Below are positions 9,099 through 21,938 of a stretch of DNA of 64,000 nt, piece by piece (position 1 is the first letter of the stretch; every line of letters starts with the position of its first letter). The DNA comes from Jacaranda mimosifolia (taxonomy: Eukaryota; Streptophyta; Magnoliopsida; Lamiales; Bignoniaceae). The notes under the pieces were generated by a model, which was not told where the DNA came from, did no database searches, and was given only the letters and a program-made list of their open reading frames with translations. The stretch covers positions 37,045,404 to 37,109,403 of the forward strand of contig CM032122.1 of assembly GCA_018894105.1 (NCBI GenBank), given 5' to 3'. Both the position numbers and the translations under genes were made by a program.

Positions 9099-12000
9099 TC
9101 ATGTACATAAAGCTTCAACAGCTAAACTTTTAGTACTTCCTCTGCATGGATTACCAAATGTATTGACTGAGACTCCAATGCTGCAGCTTCTTGATCCTAT
9201 GCAAGCCTGTAAAGATCATGCATAATGAGTCGGGGAAGTAATATCTTAACCTTCAAATGATCATGAACAAATGCTGTCAATAGAGTCGGTAGAAATTAGA
9301 ACCTGCTGTACAATTGGAAGAGCCTTTCTGCTGCTGCATCGACCATGGCTAAAACTTCCACATGTTCCACGGGGAGTTCCAAAGCTGGCAAATTTGATTT
9401 CCGATATTAACTGATTCGGGGAAGGGCAACTGAGTGACAGAGTTGGTGCTGCCGTGTTTCTTGTTTCTTCATCTGAAGTCCACAAATCCAGTGGGATTGG
9501 GTGAGTCTCTGAAATATGTGAGCATACACTTCCTGTCTCTCTCGTAGCAAAAGATATCTGTGTAGGATTGCCTCCCGTTTCCTCAAATAGCACTAGGACA
9601 TTTGCACTTGGTTGTAGCCACGAACGGGGAACGTGATAGCTAAAAGATATACTGTAAGTACTAATAGATGAAAATAAGAATCATGGATAAGAACTTCAAG
9701 TGACGATGCTTACAATTGCTGAGTTGGTTTTCCACAATTCTTCATACATTTGCTTGGGCTAAAAGATCCTCTGTAGTTGCAAGAGTCAGTGCAACCGCTA
9801 TCTGGAGCAGTATATGTGGGCCAATAACGCCCAATGCTTTGTCCGTTTATCCATGCCTGACCTTTCCCCATTCCTGTAAAGTCTAATGCAACTGGGCTGC
9901 TTCCAGTGGGGGCATCAAAAGTTGTCTGGATCACACAGAAGACAAGATTTTGCTTTTACCATTTAGAATGGGATGGCTGGTCTAATGGCTTGAATGGTAA
10001 GCTAGGAAAAGTGAAAGGCACAGTGCAAGAACCAAAAATAAAAATGTAAAGAAGAAGAAAAAGAAGAAGACACAGAGAGAGTTTTCTTACTCATATATTA
10101 AACCATCATCTAAGGGCCCCACCATGAGAGTTAAGAATTGGCAGCTTGGTAACATATTTATCGACAGAGTAACATGCAAGACTTTACTGAATGATTCTTT
10201 CATGTCAAAAAGTAAGTCATAAACAAAATGAGGCTTTGCTTTTACCTTGTACCACACCAATGGTTGATTCCTGGGCAAAGCAGGCTGTGATACCCAAAGC
10301 GAGGAGCTTCCACTAGACAGGCCCAACTCTTCTCCTTTCAAACCAATCTGATTTTGAAGATTTTGAAAGAAGAGAAGGAAAGATGAAATAGAACATACGG
10401 TTTGATAAACATAGAAAACGAAATATGCTAACCAAATCAAGGATATAGATTCTCTACTAATCATATCTGAAATAGAATTAGGAAACATTCGAACACATAA
10501 TTCAGTATATATTGCATTTTACAGAAATATCCTTTATTCTTGCAGAAAAATATAAGAAAATTTTGCATCAATGACCTGATATGTCCACTGCTGCAAGGAT
10601 AGATCAATTGTGGATCCATTTTGTGAACCTTTCAACAGTACAGGACCAGTAACTCCTGCTCCTACTTTATCAAAGTATGCTCCATAATTCTGAATTGACA
10701 GAGCTCTGTGTTAGAGAACACTTATGATGACACTTACAATGAGGGTTTGCTCAAAGAGGTTATGGTTGAACCTGTAATCCCACTGTCAAACTCAAGAGAT
10801 CAATCTTGTTTTTTCCAGGTATGAGGCTGATGGGAACATCTATTGTCACTTTGGGATTGCTGTTTCTTCCTTTCCCGCTCCCTGTATAGTAGTCATTGAG
10901 AAGAAGAAACAAATCAAAACATAGTGCTGTTGCCTTTATTAATGATAATTAAATTATATATACATTCTGTTGTACCATAAAACTGATCGAAAATCTAAAA
11001 GACAAGTAGAAGTTCAAAAGAGGCCTTGTCATATATTACGTGTTTCTCTGCTCATTATTCATAATAGAATCTGGTAAATATACTGTATAGTAAAATAGAC
11101 TGCCAAATGACTTCATCTTTGTATGATAAAAAGCATATGTGGATAGAGTAACTGACTATAAAACCATATGCACATAAAAACTATTTGGTTAAAATAAGTG
11201 GGCCTCAATTTGAACTACTGATAGGATATCTACGAGAAAGATTCTATAAGCAGCATCTATTTTGCATCACCTGCAAGTTCTCCATTAATAAAAGTATAAA
11301 GCACGTGACCAAGAGATTCCACATGAAGGACTGTCTGAGATCCATCTTTCAGGAAGGGCTCATTGCCTTTTGTTTCAATGCTGAAACGATCAGGAAACAT
11401 TAAAACCTCATTTCTGCATCAAAATAGATTGCAACTCCAGAAGCTTTTATACCTCAGAGAATACCACAGGTAGTCACTTTGATCAGCAGTGGTATTTATT
11501 TGTTCCACCAAGCCCAGTTTTGTGAAGGCAGTATTACTAGATATACCTACAGGTTCATTGATCCAACTCCACCCTGAGAGGAATGCATTGGTAGCAGTAG
11601 TATCATCTTTTGAAGTTTGATAAACAAAGTTTGAGATGGTTGCCACAGAGTTAATCTGTCATTTATTTGGAGAAAAAGTAATACTAAGATATTAGCTAAT
11701 GCTGCTGTTCGTTGATAACTTTCATAGCAGTAATATTTTGTGGAGTTGACTGAAGTACTTTAAACTTGCTTGATTTTGCATCTGATTAATACGATAAGAA
11801 GTTGCATTGAGCAAGAATATATGGAGTCTTCACAAGATAGAGTGCATGTCAGCATTATCAAAGTTTCGATAGGAGAAATGCAACATAAAGGATAATGGGG
11901 CATACTTTTGCGGTATTGAGTGCTACAGTCTTGCAGTCAGGTAAGATGCTGACAGACCAAGCAGGTAATTGATAGGAATGGCCGTTGAAGTTTACAGTTG

Positions 12001-14693
12001 CGTCAGATTGCGTGCCCACATTTGCAAGAAAAGCAGCACACTGCCCTGATTCAGTTTTATAAACGGTGGCCTGAAACAGAAAAAGGATCACTAGTCAATG
12101 CTTAGAATACTTTTGACTGTTACTGGATGGAAGATTGTGCATATAAAATGAAACTGAACAAGTGGTGGGGGATGCGTTATATATACCTCCAAATTGGAAC
12201 CAAGAGAAGTAGTTTCTGGATCAGTTGCCACTAGTGCCTCTTCACAAAGCTTTATAGCCTTGTGTACATCTTTCAGGTGACCCCACTTTGGCTGTCTTAA
12301 AAGGCCTGTGACAAACAAAGAAAATCCATAACTCAAAAATCTAGCAAGTGATGATGAGTACAAAACAATAATTATAATATATTCTTTATGGTTTGTCAAT
12401 TCATTGTGAAACGTTTCAAAATTATGCAGTTATGCATCTGTTATAGCCAACTTATTGGTTTGATTGGCTGCAACATATAGAACTATTGGTTATGCAATTA
12501 TGAGGAACTCTTGCTAAGTAGGTTTTTGGTGGGACAAAATACAACTATGATAGTGTAACAAAAGATAAAATTCACAGATGGATGACATACCATACTCGTC
12601 AATTGGAGCATCATAATCATAGTTTGTTGTAATGAAAGGTCCTCCAGAAGTGCGGCCAAATTAGTCCCACCATGATACTGTTAAAAATGCAATAAAGTTT
12701 GCATAAGAAATTCTTGGGGTTGTAGTTCCATATATAGTAAAAGACTGCCAATGACAATAGGAAGTACCATGTAATAGTTTTGAAACGTTCCACCAAGCTG
12801 GTAAAAACGTGCTGTGGAGAAAGCAATGTCTTCCACAGGTCTGTAGGGGACAGTATCGCCAAACGAAGAGAACCTATTTTTTATGTATAAACATCAGTGG
12901 CAATTGGAGAATGCCAAAGCAGTTTGACATCAGAAATTCTAAGCATGAACCAGCATGCAAGTTAAACCAGGTAAACTTACTCTAGGAAATAAAAAAAGAG
13001 ATGACCTACCATCCACTCCAGTTCTCTGTCCACATTTTTGGCTTGTCATTAGAATTCGGGGTAAATTGGTCACAGTAAAATCCATTGCAAGTATTTATCT
13101 GTGTATATTCAATCGGACCAACATAAGTACATTGGTTTTGGTCAATAACCAATAACTCTACTACAAGTTAGCTTATCATTAATACATTCGGAATTGCCAA
13201 ATCAACTGACTCTTTGCCTAAAACTGAAAAGATGAGGAAGGAAGAACCCACAATAGGATTAGGAGCATCACTTTGCTCACATGACCCAGGGCACCCCTGT
13301 ATCTAATGATGTAGCCATTGATGCAGCCCAACTTATGTAAGTTTTGGCACTTTCACCATATGCTGAATCAACATTACCATACTCATTTTCAATCTGGAAT
13401 GAAATAAAGCAACAAATCCTTCCATCATAATTCATATAACTAGAGAGCTACACTCAGCGTCTCTTTTTAGATGATCCAGAACCCCTATTAAAAAATTATA
13501 TTTAGCCATTACAAGATTTACCATTTTTAAGCAGATTATACCTGAGATAAAATAATGGGTCCACCTTCGGATGCATATAGATTTTCTTGTTTCATCATAT
13601 CCACAATCTTTGCTGTAAACCGCTTCATTTCAGCCTAGAATAGCAAATTCTTGTGTAACAAAATGTATCATATCAATAGCTACGATAAAGAAACAAACAG
13701 CGAAAAAATCAAGAGCAGTAACCTTGAAGGGCTCATTATCTGTTCGAAGAACAATTCCGGGTATAAAATGCAGCCAAAGAGGAAATCCACTGTTTAAAAA
13801 TTGAGTAAACACTCTTGTTAGCCATAAATACCTATCATATCCCTTTTTCTGGATTGTTAGAAAAACACTGGTAAAAAAGGAAAACTCAAAATAGCAATCT
13901 TGATGCTCTTATTCCACGGAATTCCGGAAATTCTCTCGAAAAAACAAAAAAAAGATGTTTACCCATAATTCCACTCAGCACAAGCATAAGGGCCGATTCG
14001 AAGATGAACCAGGAGGCCAGCTTCCCCAGCCAATTTCACAAATTTCACCAAATCTTTTCTTCCTTCAAAATCATACTGCAAAATTCGCATCCTGTCAGCA
14101 TTTTTCCTTTCACAGTTGTTCTTTCTTTTTCTGTATTTCACAGATTTGTTTAAACATGCAATTGAACTAAAAATTTCTAACTTTAATCATAGAAAAATTT
14201 CTTAAAATTTTTGAACAAGAAACTGGAAAAGCAAAAGGAAAAACAACAAAGCCATACATTGAAGTAAAGAATTGTCAGAAAACAGAGGGAAACAAAAAAG
14301 AGAAAACTAAAAAGAATATCACCTGGCCACGAACTGGTTCATGCAAATTCCAGAAAACAAAAGTTTGAATCACATCCAATCCTCCGTCCTTCGATTTTTG
14401 TATCAAGTCTGGCCACATCTGCATTCCCATTCATATATAAAAACCAAGTAAGGCCAAAAAAAAGGGACAATTTTAGATACAAAAAAAATAATATCCACAT
14501 AAAAAGCAGATGTACTGACTTCAGGAGTGCTGCGCATGTAATGAATGGAGCCAGAAACCAGAACTCTTCTCTTGCCGGCGATAACAAGCCCTCGGTGATC
14601 ATACGTCACATTAGTGCCAAAACAAAGCGGCGCCGTCAGCGCCAAAACCAAGAACGAACCAAACACTACCGCCGCTACTGCTCCACTTCTCAT
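9099..14693 (-). CDS. BGAL8: Beta-galactosidase, GH35, BGAL8-like, 19 exons, with two frame breaks
   Basis: Exons (minus): 14693-14520, 14418-14323, 14075-13963, 13789-13723, 13634-13542, 13393-13252, 13098-13010, 12873-12768, 12677-12591, 12305-12187, 12070-11906, 11655-11453, 11380-11271, 10881-10772, 10689-10576, 10347-10246, 9925-9714, 9639-9303, 9206-9099; all GT-AG. The product would be about 849 residues, as for BGAL8. It has a signal peptide (1-26), then VTYDH and the GH35 barrel with acid/base Glu in IENEYG and nucleophile Glu in MWTENWSG, beta domains, and a C-terminal SUEL-type lectin domain ([16 protein letters not shown]). It should release terminal beta-galactose from wall polysaccharides in the apoplast (family knowledge). 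Exon 6 is 2 nt short (142 instead of 144), giving TGA right after PWVM at about 13277. Exon 9 lacks one T in AATTTGGCC near 12659. The net loss is 3 nt, so later exons are in frame. This is either a pseudogene or assembly indels; the rest is intact. Confidence 0.85.
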
Positions 14694-14960
14694 TCTTCTT
14701 TTTCAACAAGTACTTATTGTTTTCATTTATGGGTTTGTATTTATAAGCTTAAAATAATCACTTTTTTATTTCTTGAAGCGCTTATTTTGTTTAGCTTTTC
14801 TCTTTGCCTTGGAAAAGAGAAAGAAAGAAAAAGATCTGTGTTCGAGCGGCTTTTTGCTTAACTGAAAACAGTGGGAAGGGAATCAAAGAATGACCGAAAC
14901 TGAGAAGATAGCTATCATACGCCGGAAAGGACAGGCCACCTCTTTAGTCACGTGACATTT
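14694..14960 (-). promoter_or_regulatory. Promoter of the beta-galactosidase gene (TATA and G-box)
   Basis: On the minus strand TATAAATAC lies at 14745-14737, about 44 bp above the ATG, so the leader would be only some 15-20 nt. A perfect G-box core CACGTG lies at 14949-14954, about 256 bp above the ATG; such cores bind bZIP and bHLH factors. Positions are seen in the sequence; function is inferred. Confidence 0.5.
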
Positions 14961-15092
14961 GTCGCCGTCTTCGTCTTCTTCTTTACTCCTCAGCTTCAGT
15001 ACGCTACTGCTGTACTATGTGCTATTGTGCGCGAAGGTGACAACGTTGGCCTTATTTTCCTGTTTCTCTGTTTCTCCTGTCTTTTATTTATT

Positions 15093-15383
15093 GTCCGTTT
15101 GGTTTTATTTTCTTTTCCAATTTTTATTTTCATCATTTTTAAAATTTAAAAATTATTTAATGAAAATAAATTGGAATGAATTTGGATTTGAATAAATTAT
15201 TAAAAAAGTAATGATTATATTGATTTTAATAGGTCGTAAATAAATAGAGATAGCAATAATAGAATAAAGAGAAGATATATAAGTTATGAATAATGTATTT
15301 TGAAAATGAAATAAAAATTATATATTTTATTTTTAAAATAAAAAAATATATAAAATTGAACTTTGAAAGGAAACTAAACGGGC
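15093..15383. mobile_element. MITE-like element, about 290 bp
   Basis: The left end GTCCGTTTGGTTT pairs with the reverse complement of the right end GCCCGTTTAGTTT. The interior is AT-rich, without coding potential. The target-site duplication is not clear. The ends resemble the Tourist-like elements elsewhere in the window. Confidence 0.5.
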
Positions 15384-16138
15384 TACTTTTTTAAATAGGG
15401 ACAAAAAAAATATTTGTTTTTCTTCTATGGTGGACAAAGTGTAAGACAAGTGCGCCCATATATTTTAGCACTTGGCACAATCAAATTTTCAATGATTGGA
15501 AAAGCCAATGTAGATAAGCGAATTACACATAATACAAGCGTGCGACGAATGTGGTCAAATTTAATTTAAGGAATAATTTTTCTTGAAAATGGTCATTTTG
15601 ATCCAAGATGCAATTTTACATGAGAGTACAAAAACTAATAATTTTATTCTCCTATTTTCAAACATAATAATTTGGAATTAGGAGTGTAAAACTATTGCTT
15701 TACTCGCTGCAATAATTTAGGAAAGAAAAATTATTTTCAGAATAAATTTTTTATTTTGAGAAATTTAAAATGGTCTGAATGGTTTATATTAGTTTGGTGT
15801 CTTATTTCGTACTCACGTTGTACATGTTTTAGATGATGTAACTCAATGTTTTAATATTTATACTTATATATATATATATATTCCTCACTATTTTCTCTGA
15901 TTTAAACATAATGTAAGGGATTGTTAATTTTTAAACTCAGTAAATGAGTGTGAGATTATTTATTTATTTTTTTTGATAAATTACGTGATTGTGAGAATGA
16001 TACTTCGGACCACACACAACTTATTGATGATAAGAATATAAGTTGATTTTGCCTTCTCTTTAATCTTAGAAGGACTTGCCTGTGAAGGATAACCAATTCT
16101 ACAACTCAAAGAGATCAATACAATTGCAAAAATTGGTC
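15384..16138. other. Non-coding spacer
   Basis: AT-rich spacer with a short (TA)n run near 15866-15880 and no convincing reading frame, RNA gene or repeat. Confidence 0.4.
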
Positions 16139-16470
16139 ATCTGTTTGGCTAAACTTATTTAAAAGGTTTTATAAATTTTTACATTTTATAAGAAGTTTTG
16201 GAACTTATAAGATATTAGATGATTTTTTTTTTAAATAAGCTTTAAATATTTGGATAAAATAAGATTTCGAAGCTTATAAAATATTAATACTAGCAATTTT
16301 GTAAGTAATATAATTAAAATAAGTTAATAACTTCTTATTTTTTTATAAAGAGCTTATAAGCTCTTAATATTTTATTTTTTGAGCTTATAAGTTCTTTTTT
16401 TAAAAAATTTATTAACACTTTTTGACATCTTATATAATATTTTGAAAAGCTTATAAACTTACCAAAGTGA
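16139..16470. mobile_element. MITE of the CTTATAAG family, about 330 bp
   Basis: The left end TCTGTTTGGCTAAACTTATT pairs with the reverse complement of the right end (ACTTTGGTAAGTTTATAAG). The interior repeats AGCTTATAAG/CTTATAAGCT words, exactly as in the better-defined element at 47,616-47,943, so these look like two members of one family. The ends are too diverged to define a duplication. Confidence 0.5.
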
Positions 16471-17015
16471 CGTATAAATTCTCTTAAAATGACAATCCAA
16501 GAGAGACAAATGGAAGCCAATGAATTATTGATTCGAAGTGACTGAAGTCGGTCCCATTTTTATACCAAAGTGGTCCTCTAAAGTCATCGAATCTCTATCA
16601 TTTTCTTGAGAGTGTGTGGATTAAAGAGCATTTGCCGTAGATTATTTTTAAATTCTCATAATAAATTTGCTATGCTTCATTGGATTATTTTTGAGTTATG
16701 AGGTTTCAATTGTGTTTTAGTAATTGTTACTCATTTGAAGTACATTTTAATACTCTCATTAGTCAAAATATTTTAGCACTAAATCATTTGTAAATTCAAA
16801 TGTGATGTTATCTTTAATTGTCCTCACAAATTGCACATTTGTGTTGATTATCTTTTGATTGTGTTGAAATTAGAGATTTTAATTTTTTACAATGTTCCCA
16901 AAACTTCAAATTTTACCATTAAAAGAACATGTTAATATTGCAATACTAAAACTAAATATTTCTTTGGTGTGTTTTCCTTGCTAAATTAATGGTTGGGATT
17001 AAAATAATGTGCTTA

Positions 17016-17396
17016 GGGCCTGTTTGGATTTGTTTTCTGGAAACATTTTTATTTTCTAATGAAAATGAATAGTGAAAAGTTAGTTATAAATTTGAATTTA
17101 AAAATAAAATATTGTTTGGAGGTTTTGTTTAAAATGTAATGATTATGTAGGGTTGAAAATGAGTTATATTTGAAAAATATAATACTTTTGTATTAAAAAT
17201 CGTGCAAATATGAGTAGGAGAAAATGAAAAGTGAAAATGGAGAGAGAGAGAGAGAAAGTGTGTGTGTGTGTAATAGTGTGTTTTGGAGAATATTTTGAGA
17301 ATAAAAATATTTGTGAAAATAGGGAAGAAATTGATAGTTTTTAGTTTGAAATAAACAAATTTACATACATAAAATAAATCATAATAGATCAAACAG
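17016..17396. mobile_element. Tourist-like MITE, about 380 bp
   Basis: It starts GGGCCTGTTTGGATTTG after TTA and ends with GATCAAACAGAC, an imperfect inverted repeat. The interior (AAAATATTGTTTGGA, GGGTTGAAAATGAGTT, GTCGTGCAAAT on one strand) closely matches the element at 36,902-37,255, so both belong to one family. It contains short (AG)n and (TG)n runs at 17241-17271. The right duplication is unclear. Confidence 0.55.
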
Positions 17397-17893
17397 ACAA
17401 TTGGACATTTGTAAATAGATATTCAAATATTTGTAAATGAATATTCGAATATTCAAAAAATGTTACTCGAATTCAAATGGGAATAGAATACATATATATT
17501 AAAATAATTATAATCGAATTTAAACCCGCTTAATATTTGTCGAATACAAATTTAGATGCTATTGCATATATATCCACTGGATATGGATATTATAAAAATT
17601 AATCAAATATAAATACTATAGATTCAATTAATTTAAAATCCGTTTACACTTATGTGTTTGCCAACATGAAATAAAATTGAAAAACTTAAAAGGCCCAAAA
17701 ATTAAAGGAGTTCTTGACCCAACATGGATGCGAGGGAGGTCCATGGACATGGATGCAATTCGCCCCAAATGCAAAGTACTTTTATAAAACATGAAAGCCC
17801 AATACAAAATAGCCCAAAGTTCGTGGAGTAGGCACTGACGCTTTCCAAACATATTCTGGTCCCAAACTCTGCGATCTGACTGCAACAACAACA
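17397..17893. other. Spacer upstream of the DPB3-1-like gene
   Basis: The left part is full of ATTCGAAT-type words and resembles the inner part of the element at 42,034-42,714, so it is probably a transposon relic. The right part, from about 17,640, should hold the promoter and leader of the gene starting at 17,894; no clear TATA box is singled out. Confidence 0.35.
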
Positions 17894-20800
17894 ATGGCGA
17901 AGAAGCAAGCGCCAGCAGGAAAAAACAGAAACCAAAAGAATTCCAAAATTCAGAACAAAAACAAAAGTAAAAATTCTACCGCTATTAACTCCAAAAGCCA
18001 ACACAAAAGCAGAAACAAGACCAGCAAAATAGCTAATGGTGATGCTTCCAGCGAGGAGACCGAAGTTCTCGTCGTGCCTTCATCAAGCACTGAATCTAAT
18101 GACGAGGTTGTCGAATCCATCGAGGCGGAGGAGGACGGAGTAGATGAAAGAAGCCCGACTGATGAAGATGAGAAAAAGAAGAAGCTCAAAAGCAGCAAGA
18201 AGAAAGGTAAAAAGGAGGATGTGAAAAACAAGGGAAAAAAGAGAAGTAAAAAAGAAGAAGACGAAGAGGAAACTGATGAGAAGAGCGATGCGCTATATAG
18301 ATTTCCGATGAATCGGGTCAACCGGATTATCAGGAGCGAGAATCCGGACATTCGAATTGCACAGGAGGCTATTTTCCTCATAAATAAAGCTTCGGTATGC
18401 CATTAATTGAGTCCCACTTTCGAACAATTAGGGTTTTTATTACCGACATGTTACTAATTTTGTGCGCAAATAACATTCTCTGACCAGCAAGGTACAACAT
18501 TCATCCGTACAGTGCTCTTGTAATTTTTTGCTAGCGATTTTCGGTTGAGCAATTGGAATTGAAGATGCAGACTCATAATTTAAGGTATAATAATAGTAAT
18601 AGAGGTGAAAGACGCTGGGAGGATACATTTCATTAAAATGCTAAATTGAGGGGAATGGATTGCCAATTATCTCTTTGAATTTGATGATCTTTAGTGAGGG
18701 GGCCGGAGTGTTTGCTGTTTCTAGAACCAATATGTGTAGCCTGGGGGATATGAGGTAAAAGCCATAGGTGCCGTCAATTATGTAATATGGTGCATGCCTT
18801 ACCATGTGAGGATAATGCATCCAGAATTTGACTATGTTGAAGCTGCTTAATGGAGATATAGTGCTTAGCAAGGTATGTTTTGCTCTTTGGTGTTCTAGTG
18901 ATTGGGGGCAGTATACATATGACACATTGGTCAGAAGTTGAGGTTATGGAAGAAAATGATATATTTTCTTGTTGTGTCTAATTTTATGCTGCAAATAGTA
19001 ATTAGAATTTCATTTGATATGTTTGGACATTTTGACCTTAGATATGCATATTGTTGTTTACTGATTTTGTTAGTTTTAGAAGTGTCACATATATCTTGCC
19101 GGAAAAAAAAGAAGGAGCTATTTTAATTTGGGTAATTGCAAGTGCTTTTCACATGGGTTGATACAGTTATGTATATATGTATATACTCTAATCGTTAGCA
19201 AATATAATAAATTGATAACGTGATTTATGAGGTACATAGAGGAGATTTAAATTCCAGTAGAAAATGAAGCCTGCTAGATTCCAACTAGAATACGTTATCA
19301 ACTAATTTCTCACACGTATTGGGTTAGAGGCTGAATTCTTTGATGTGCTAAAGCCTAAAGGTATGAGCATGACCACCTTGTGAGGCTAAATACTACTGGA
19401 TACCTTTTTGTATATCTTGTATTCTATATTCTATCAAACTTGGAGTTTGTAGGTGCTGGGCTGCTGCTTATTGGTGTATGAGCTATAAATTTTTTAATCC
19501 TGCGGTTGAAAAGACTTTCCTTTTAGGTGGTCGCTTCCATTCTAATAAGAAAGCGCTGATAGTTTAATTTTGTAGAATGTGGGGACACTAAAACGACCTG
19601 AAAGTGTAGGAGCTAATCCGAAATCACATACTTGATTGTGGAACTTATTCAAAGCATCGGGAAGGCAATATGTAAGACCCAAGAAGGAGAAATGGCAGTA
19701 TTAAGAAACCTCTCCTTCCTCTGTATATGTGATCATGTGTATCTCTATCTCATCTCTTTATTCATGGTCAAGCCTAAAAGCCTGATGGATACAGCTGGAA
19801 GTCTCAATTGTTCATTAGAAATGAGATTTCAGGAAGCCTTTTTATTTTTCTGGCCATTTCTTGTCATAATTTATGCTACACTTGCATCCTATCTCTTTCT
19901 TATTGCATCGGTGGTTCCATGAATTTTTGTTAGTCTTCTAGCGGAAATGGTTTTACCTTTGAACTTACTGCATATGGGATATATGTTGTGGATCCAACAC
20001 TTTAAGTCTGTTGGGATAATTGGAAAATTAGAACAATTCCGCTGAAATTCTTCAGTTTGAACATGAGACCGGAAAAGTTATAGTTCATGCTGCAAATACC
20101 ATACTCCGCGACCTCCAGGCATTTTAAGTTTCTCAATATGTACAAGAGGTTTCATTCCGATGTAGAAGTTAGGAAATTCGGTGGTAGCATAAATAATGGA
20201 CATTGTTTCTTTCGGCTCTACTGGACTACCTTTCACTGGACTTGGAACTTCAAACCTTGAGCTAGTGGCAGCTTTATAATGGGACTCCTTGAACCACGCA
20301 AGGAATAGTTTGACTTAATGTAGGATCCCTTGTTCTGTCAACATTATCCACCTGTCCTCTTTCAAAGCAGTCTTGGTGGGTTTTTGGTCTCAAAATTGAA
20401 GTTTTTCCCATTCCAGGAATAAATATCAAGTGATGATGATTTCTCCGTATCAGATATTCTTCTGTTTGCTAGCATCAGTTGGACTGCATCAGCCTTTTTC
20501 TTTAATTTTTAACTATTTCAATGACAACTAATTGGGGCAATCTACCATGTATTTGAATTTTGTGTCCTTTTTACATTACTAAGGAAATGAGATATTTAAC
20601 TACTTGGATTTAATGTTGTGGAACATTGGGCTTGTTGGTTGCAGGAGAAGTTTCTTCAAGTGTTCTGCAGGGAGGCCTATGCATGCGCGTTTATTGATCG
20701 CAAAAGTTATACGGCTTACAATCATTTGTGTACTACTTCTTTCCTTTATATTGGGTTAACTTTGAAGCAATGCATGTCATGGACATATTTCTAATTACTA

Positions 20801-21938
20801 CATTTTGTTCTATGCATCATTACATAAGTAATTATATATTATTTTTTGATTGAACTTTGTGGGACTTAACTATCATGTAAATTGCAATTAATGAATAGAA
20901 GAAGAAAATACTAGGATTAATTAGGAGTGAATCTGCTGTATATCTGACCAATTTATACTACTATTTTACAAAGGCTGCCCCCCTATATGCCTCTAACATT
21001 GTTTTTATATATGCTTGGTCTTTTGTTTCACTCTGATTATCACAAAGGATATGTCTGGACGGTGAATGGAAGATACTTAACATATAATGTGCTGGCAGCT
21101 CTGATAAAGCGTAGCATCATGAAAGGTAGGATTATCAAAAATAGAAAGAGAAGAATGAGGAGAGACAGGCGATAATCCTTGTTTATACTTGGACATGTGA
21201 GATGAGTCAGGAGATCCAATGCGTATTTGGTCTGATGAAGAAACCACCCTCCTTGATAGGGTGGATATAGACACCCCAAAAATAATGTATAGATCCTATA
21301 TCAAGTTATCAACGTTTAAGGTGGTGCAATGCATGAGTGTAGTGTTACCAATCTGTTGTTGTGTGTGTGAAGATGATATACATAATTGTATGCCAAGCGA
21401 ATCCAAAAAATTTAGAAAATCAAGTTTATTTATGTATGCACACCATCACACTGAAAGGAATTAATTGCCGTAGAGAAGTGATTATATAGAAAAGAACAAA
21501 AAATTTTAAATTCAGGAAAGACTTCCGGTTTATGCTTTAATGGATAAACCTAAGTGAACTTGGTAAAATCATCAAGAAGTAGGACACAATATTATAGTGC
21601 CTTTTAGTTGGTATATATTAACTGTAGCTTGAGTGCTAACTTATTTATTTGACTTGCTTCTTAATGTTGCAATGCAGCTTCTGTAGTTTCTAAGCGAAAG
21701 CGGTTTTCCTTTCTCACAGGTATTTTTCTTTGTTTATTACAAACTTTTTTGCAGTGTGAACAATCTTATTTCAACTTTTGATCAGCCCTTTCTTCCTCTA
21801 ATCTAAATTCAACTTCTGCTCAGCCCATTCTTTATTAATGGTTAACTTATTTTGACATGGTGTTTGGACTTAGATTTTGTTCCTGATAAGGTTAAGGCTG
21901 AGGAAGCTTTAGCACAAATATCAGACGCTGAGAAGTGA
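17894..21938 (+). CDS. NF-YC10: DPB3-1/NF-YC10-like histone-fold protein, 4 exons
   Basis: Exons: 17894-18394, 20645-20729, 21678-21719, 21874-21938 (693 nt, 230 residues), all with GT-AG introns (2,250, 948 and 154 bp). Residues 1-135 are Lys/Asn/Ser/Glu-rich low complexity with basic tracts likely to act as nuclear signals. Residues about 136-220 form a histone fold: YRFPMNRVNRIIRSENPDI and AQEAIFLINKAS, then EKFLQVFCREAYACAF and the YNHLSSVV block. The FPMNR start and HLSSVVS block match plant NF-YC10, also called DPB3-1, a relative of the small DNA polymerase epsilon subunits that also joins NF-Y-type complexes with DREB2A in heat response (family knowledge). The donor of exon 2 is placed at 20730 (gtacta) because only this choice keeps HLSSVV in frame. 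The gene looks intact. Confidence 0.85.

Noticed and set aside
13252..13393. Use of an alternative donor (gtgagc) at the exon 6 frame break to rescue the beta-galactosidase
   Set aside because: It would remove the conserved segment before [10 protein letters not shown], and the exon's normal donor is present; it also does not address the second break.
14541..14861. Plus-strand ORF of 106 codons
   Set aside because: Antisense to the first beta-galactosidase exon and its promoter.
17950..18381. Minus-strand ORF of 143 codons rich in Ser and Leu
   Set aside because: Exact antisense of the Lys/Glu-rich first exon of the DPB3-1-like gene, which has family motifs and splice sites.
19632..19922. 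Plus-strand ORF of 96 codons
   Set aside because: Lies wholly in intron 1 of the DPB3-1-like gene and shows no family features.
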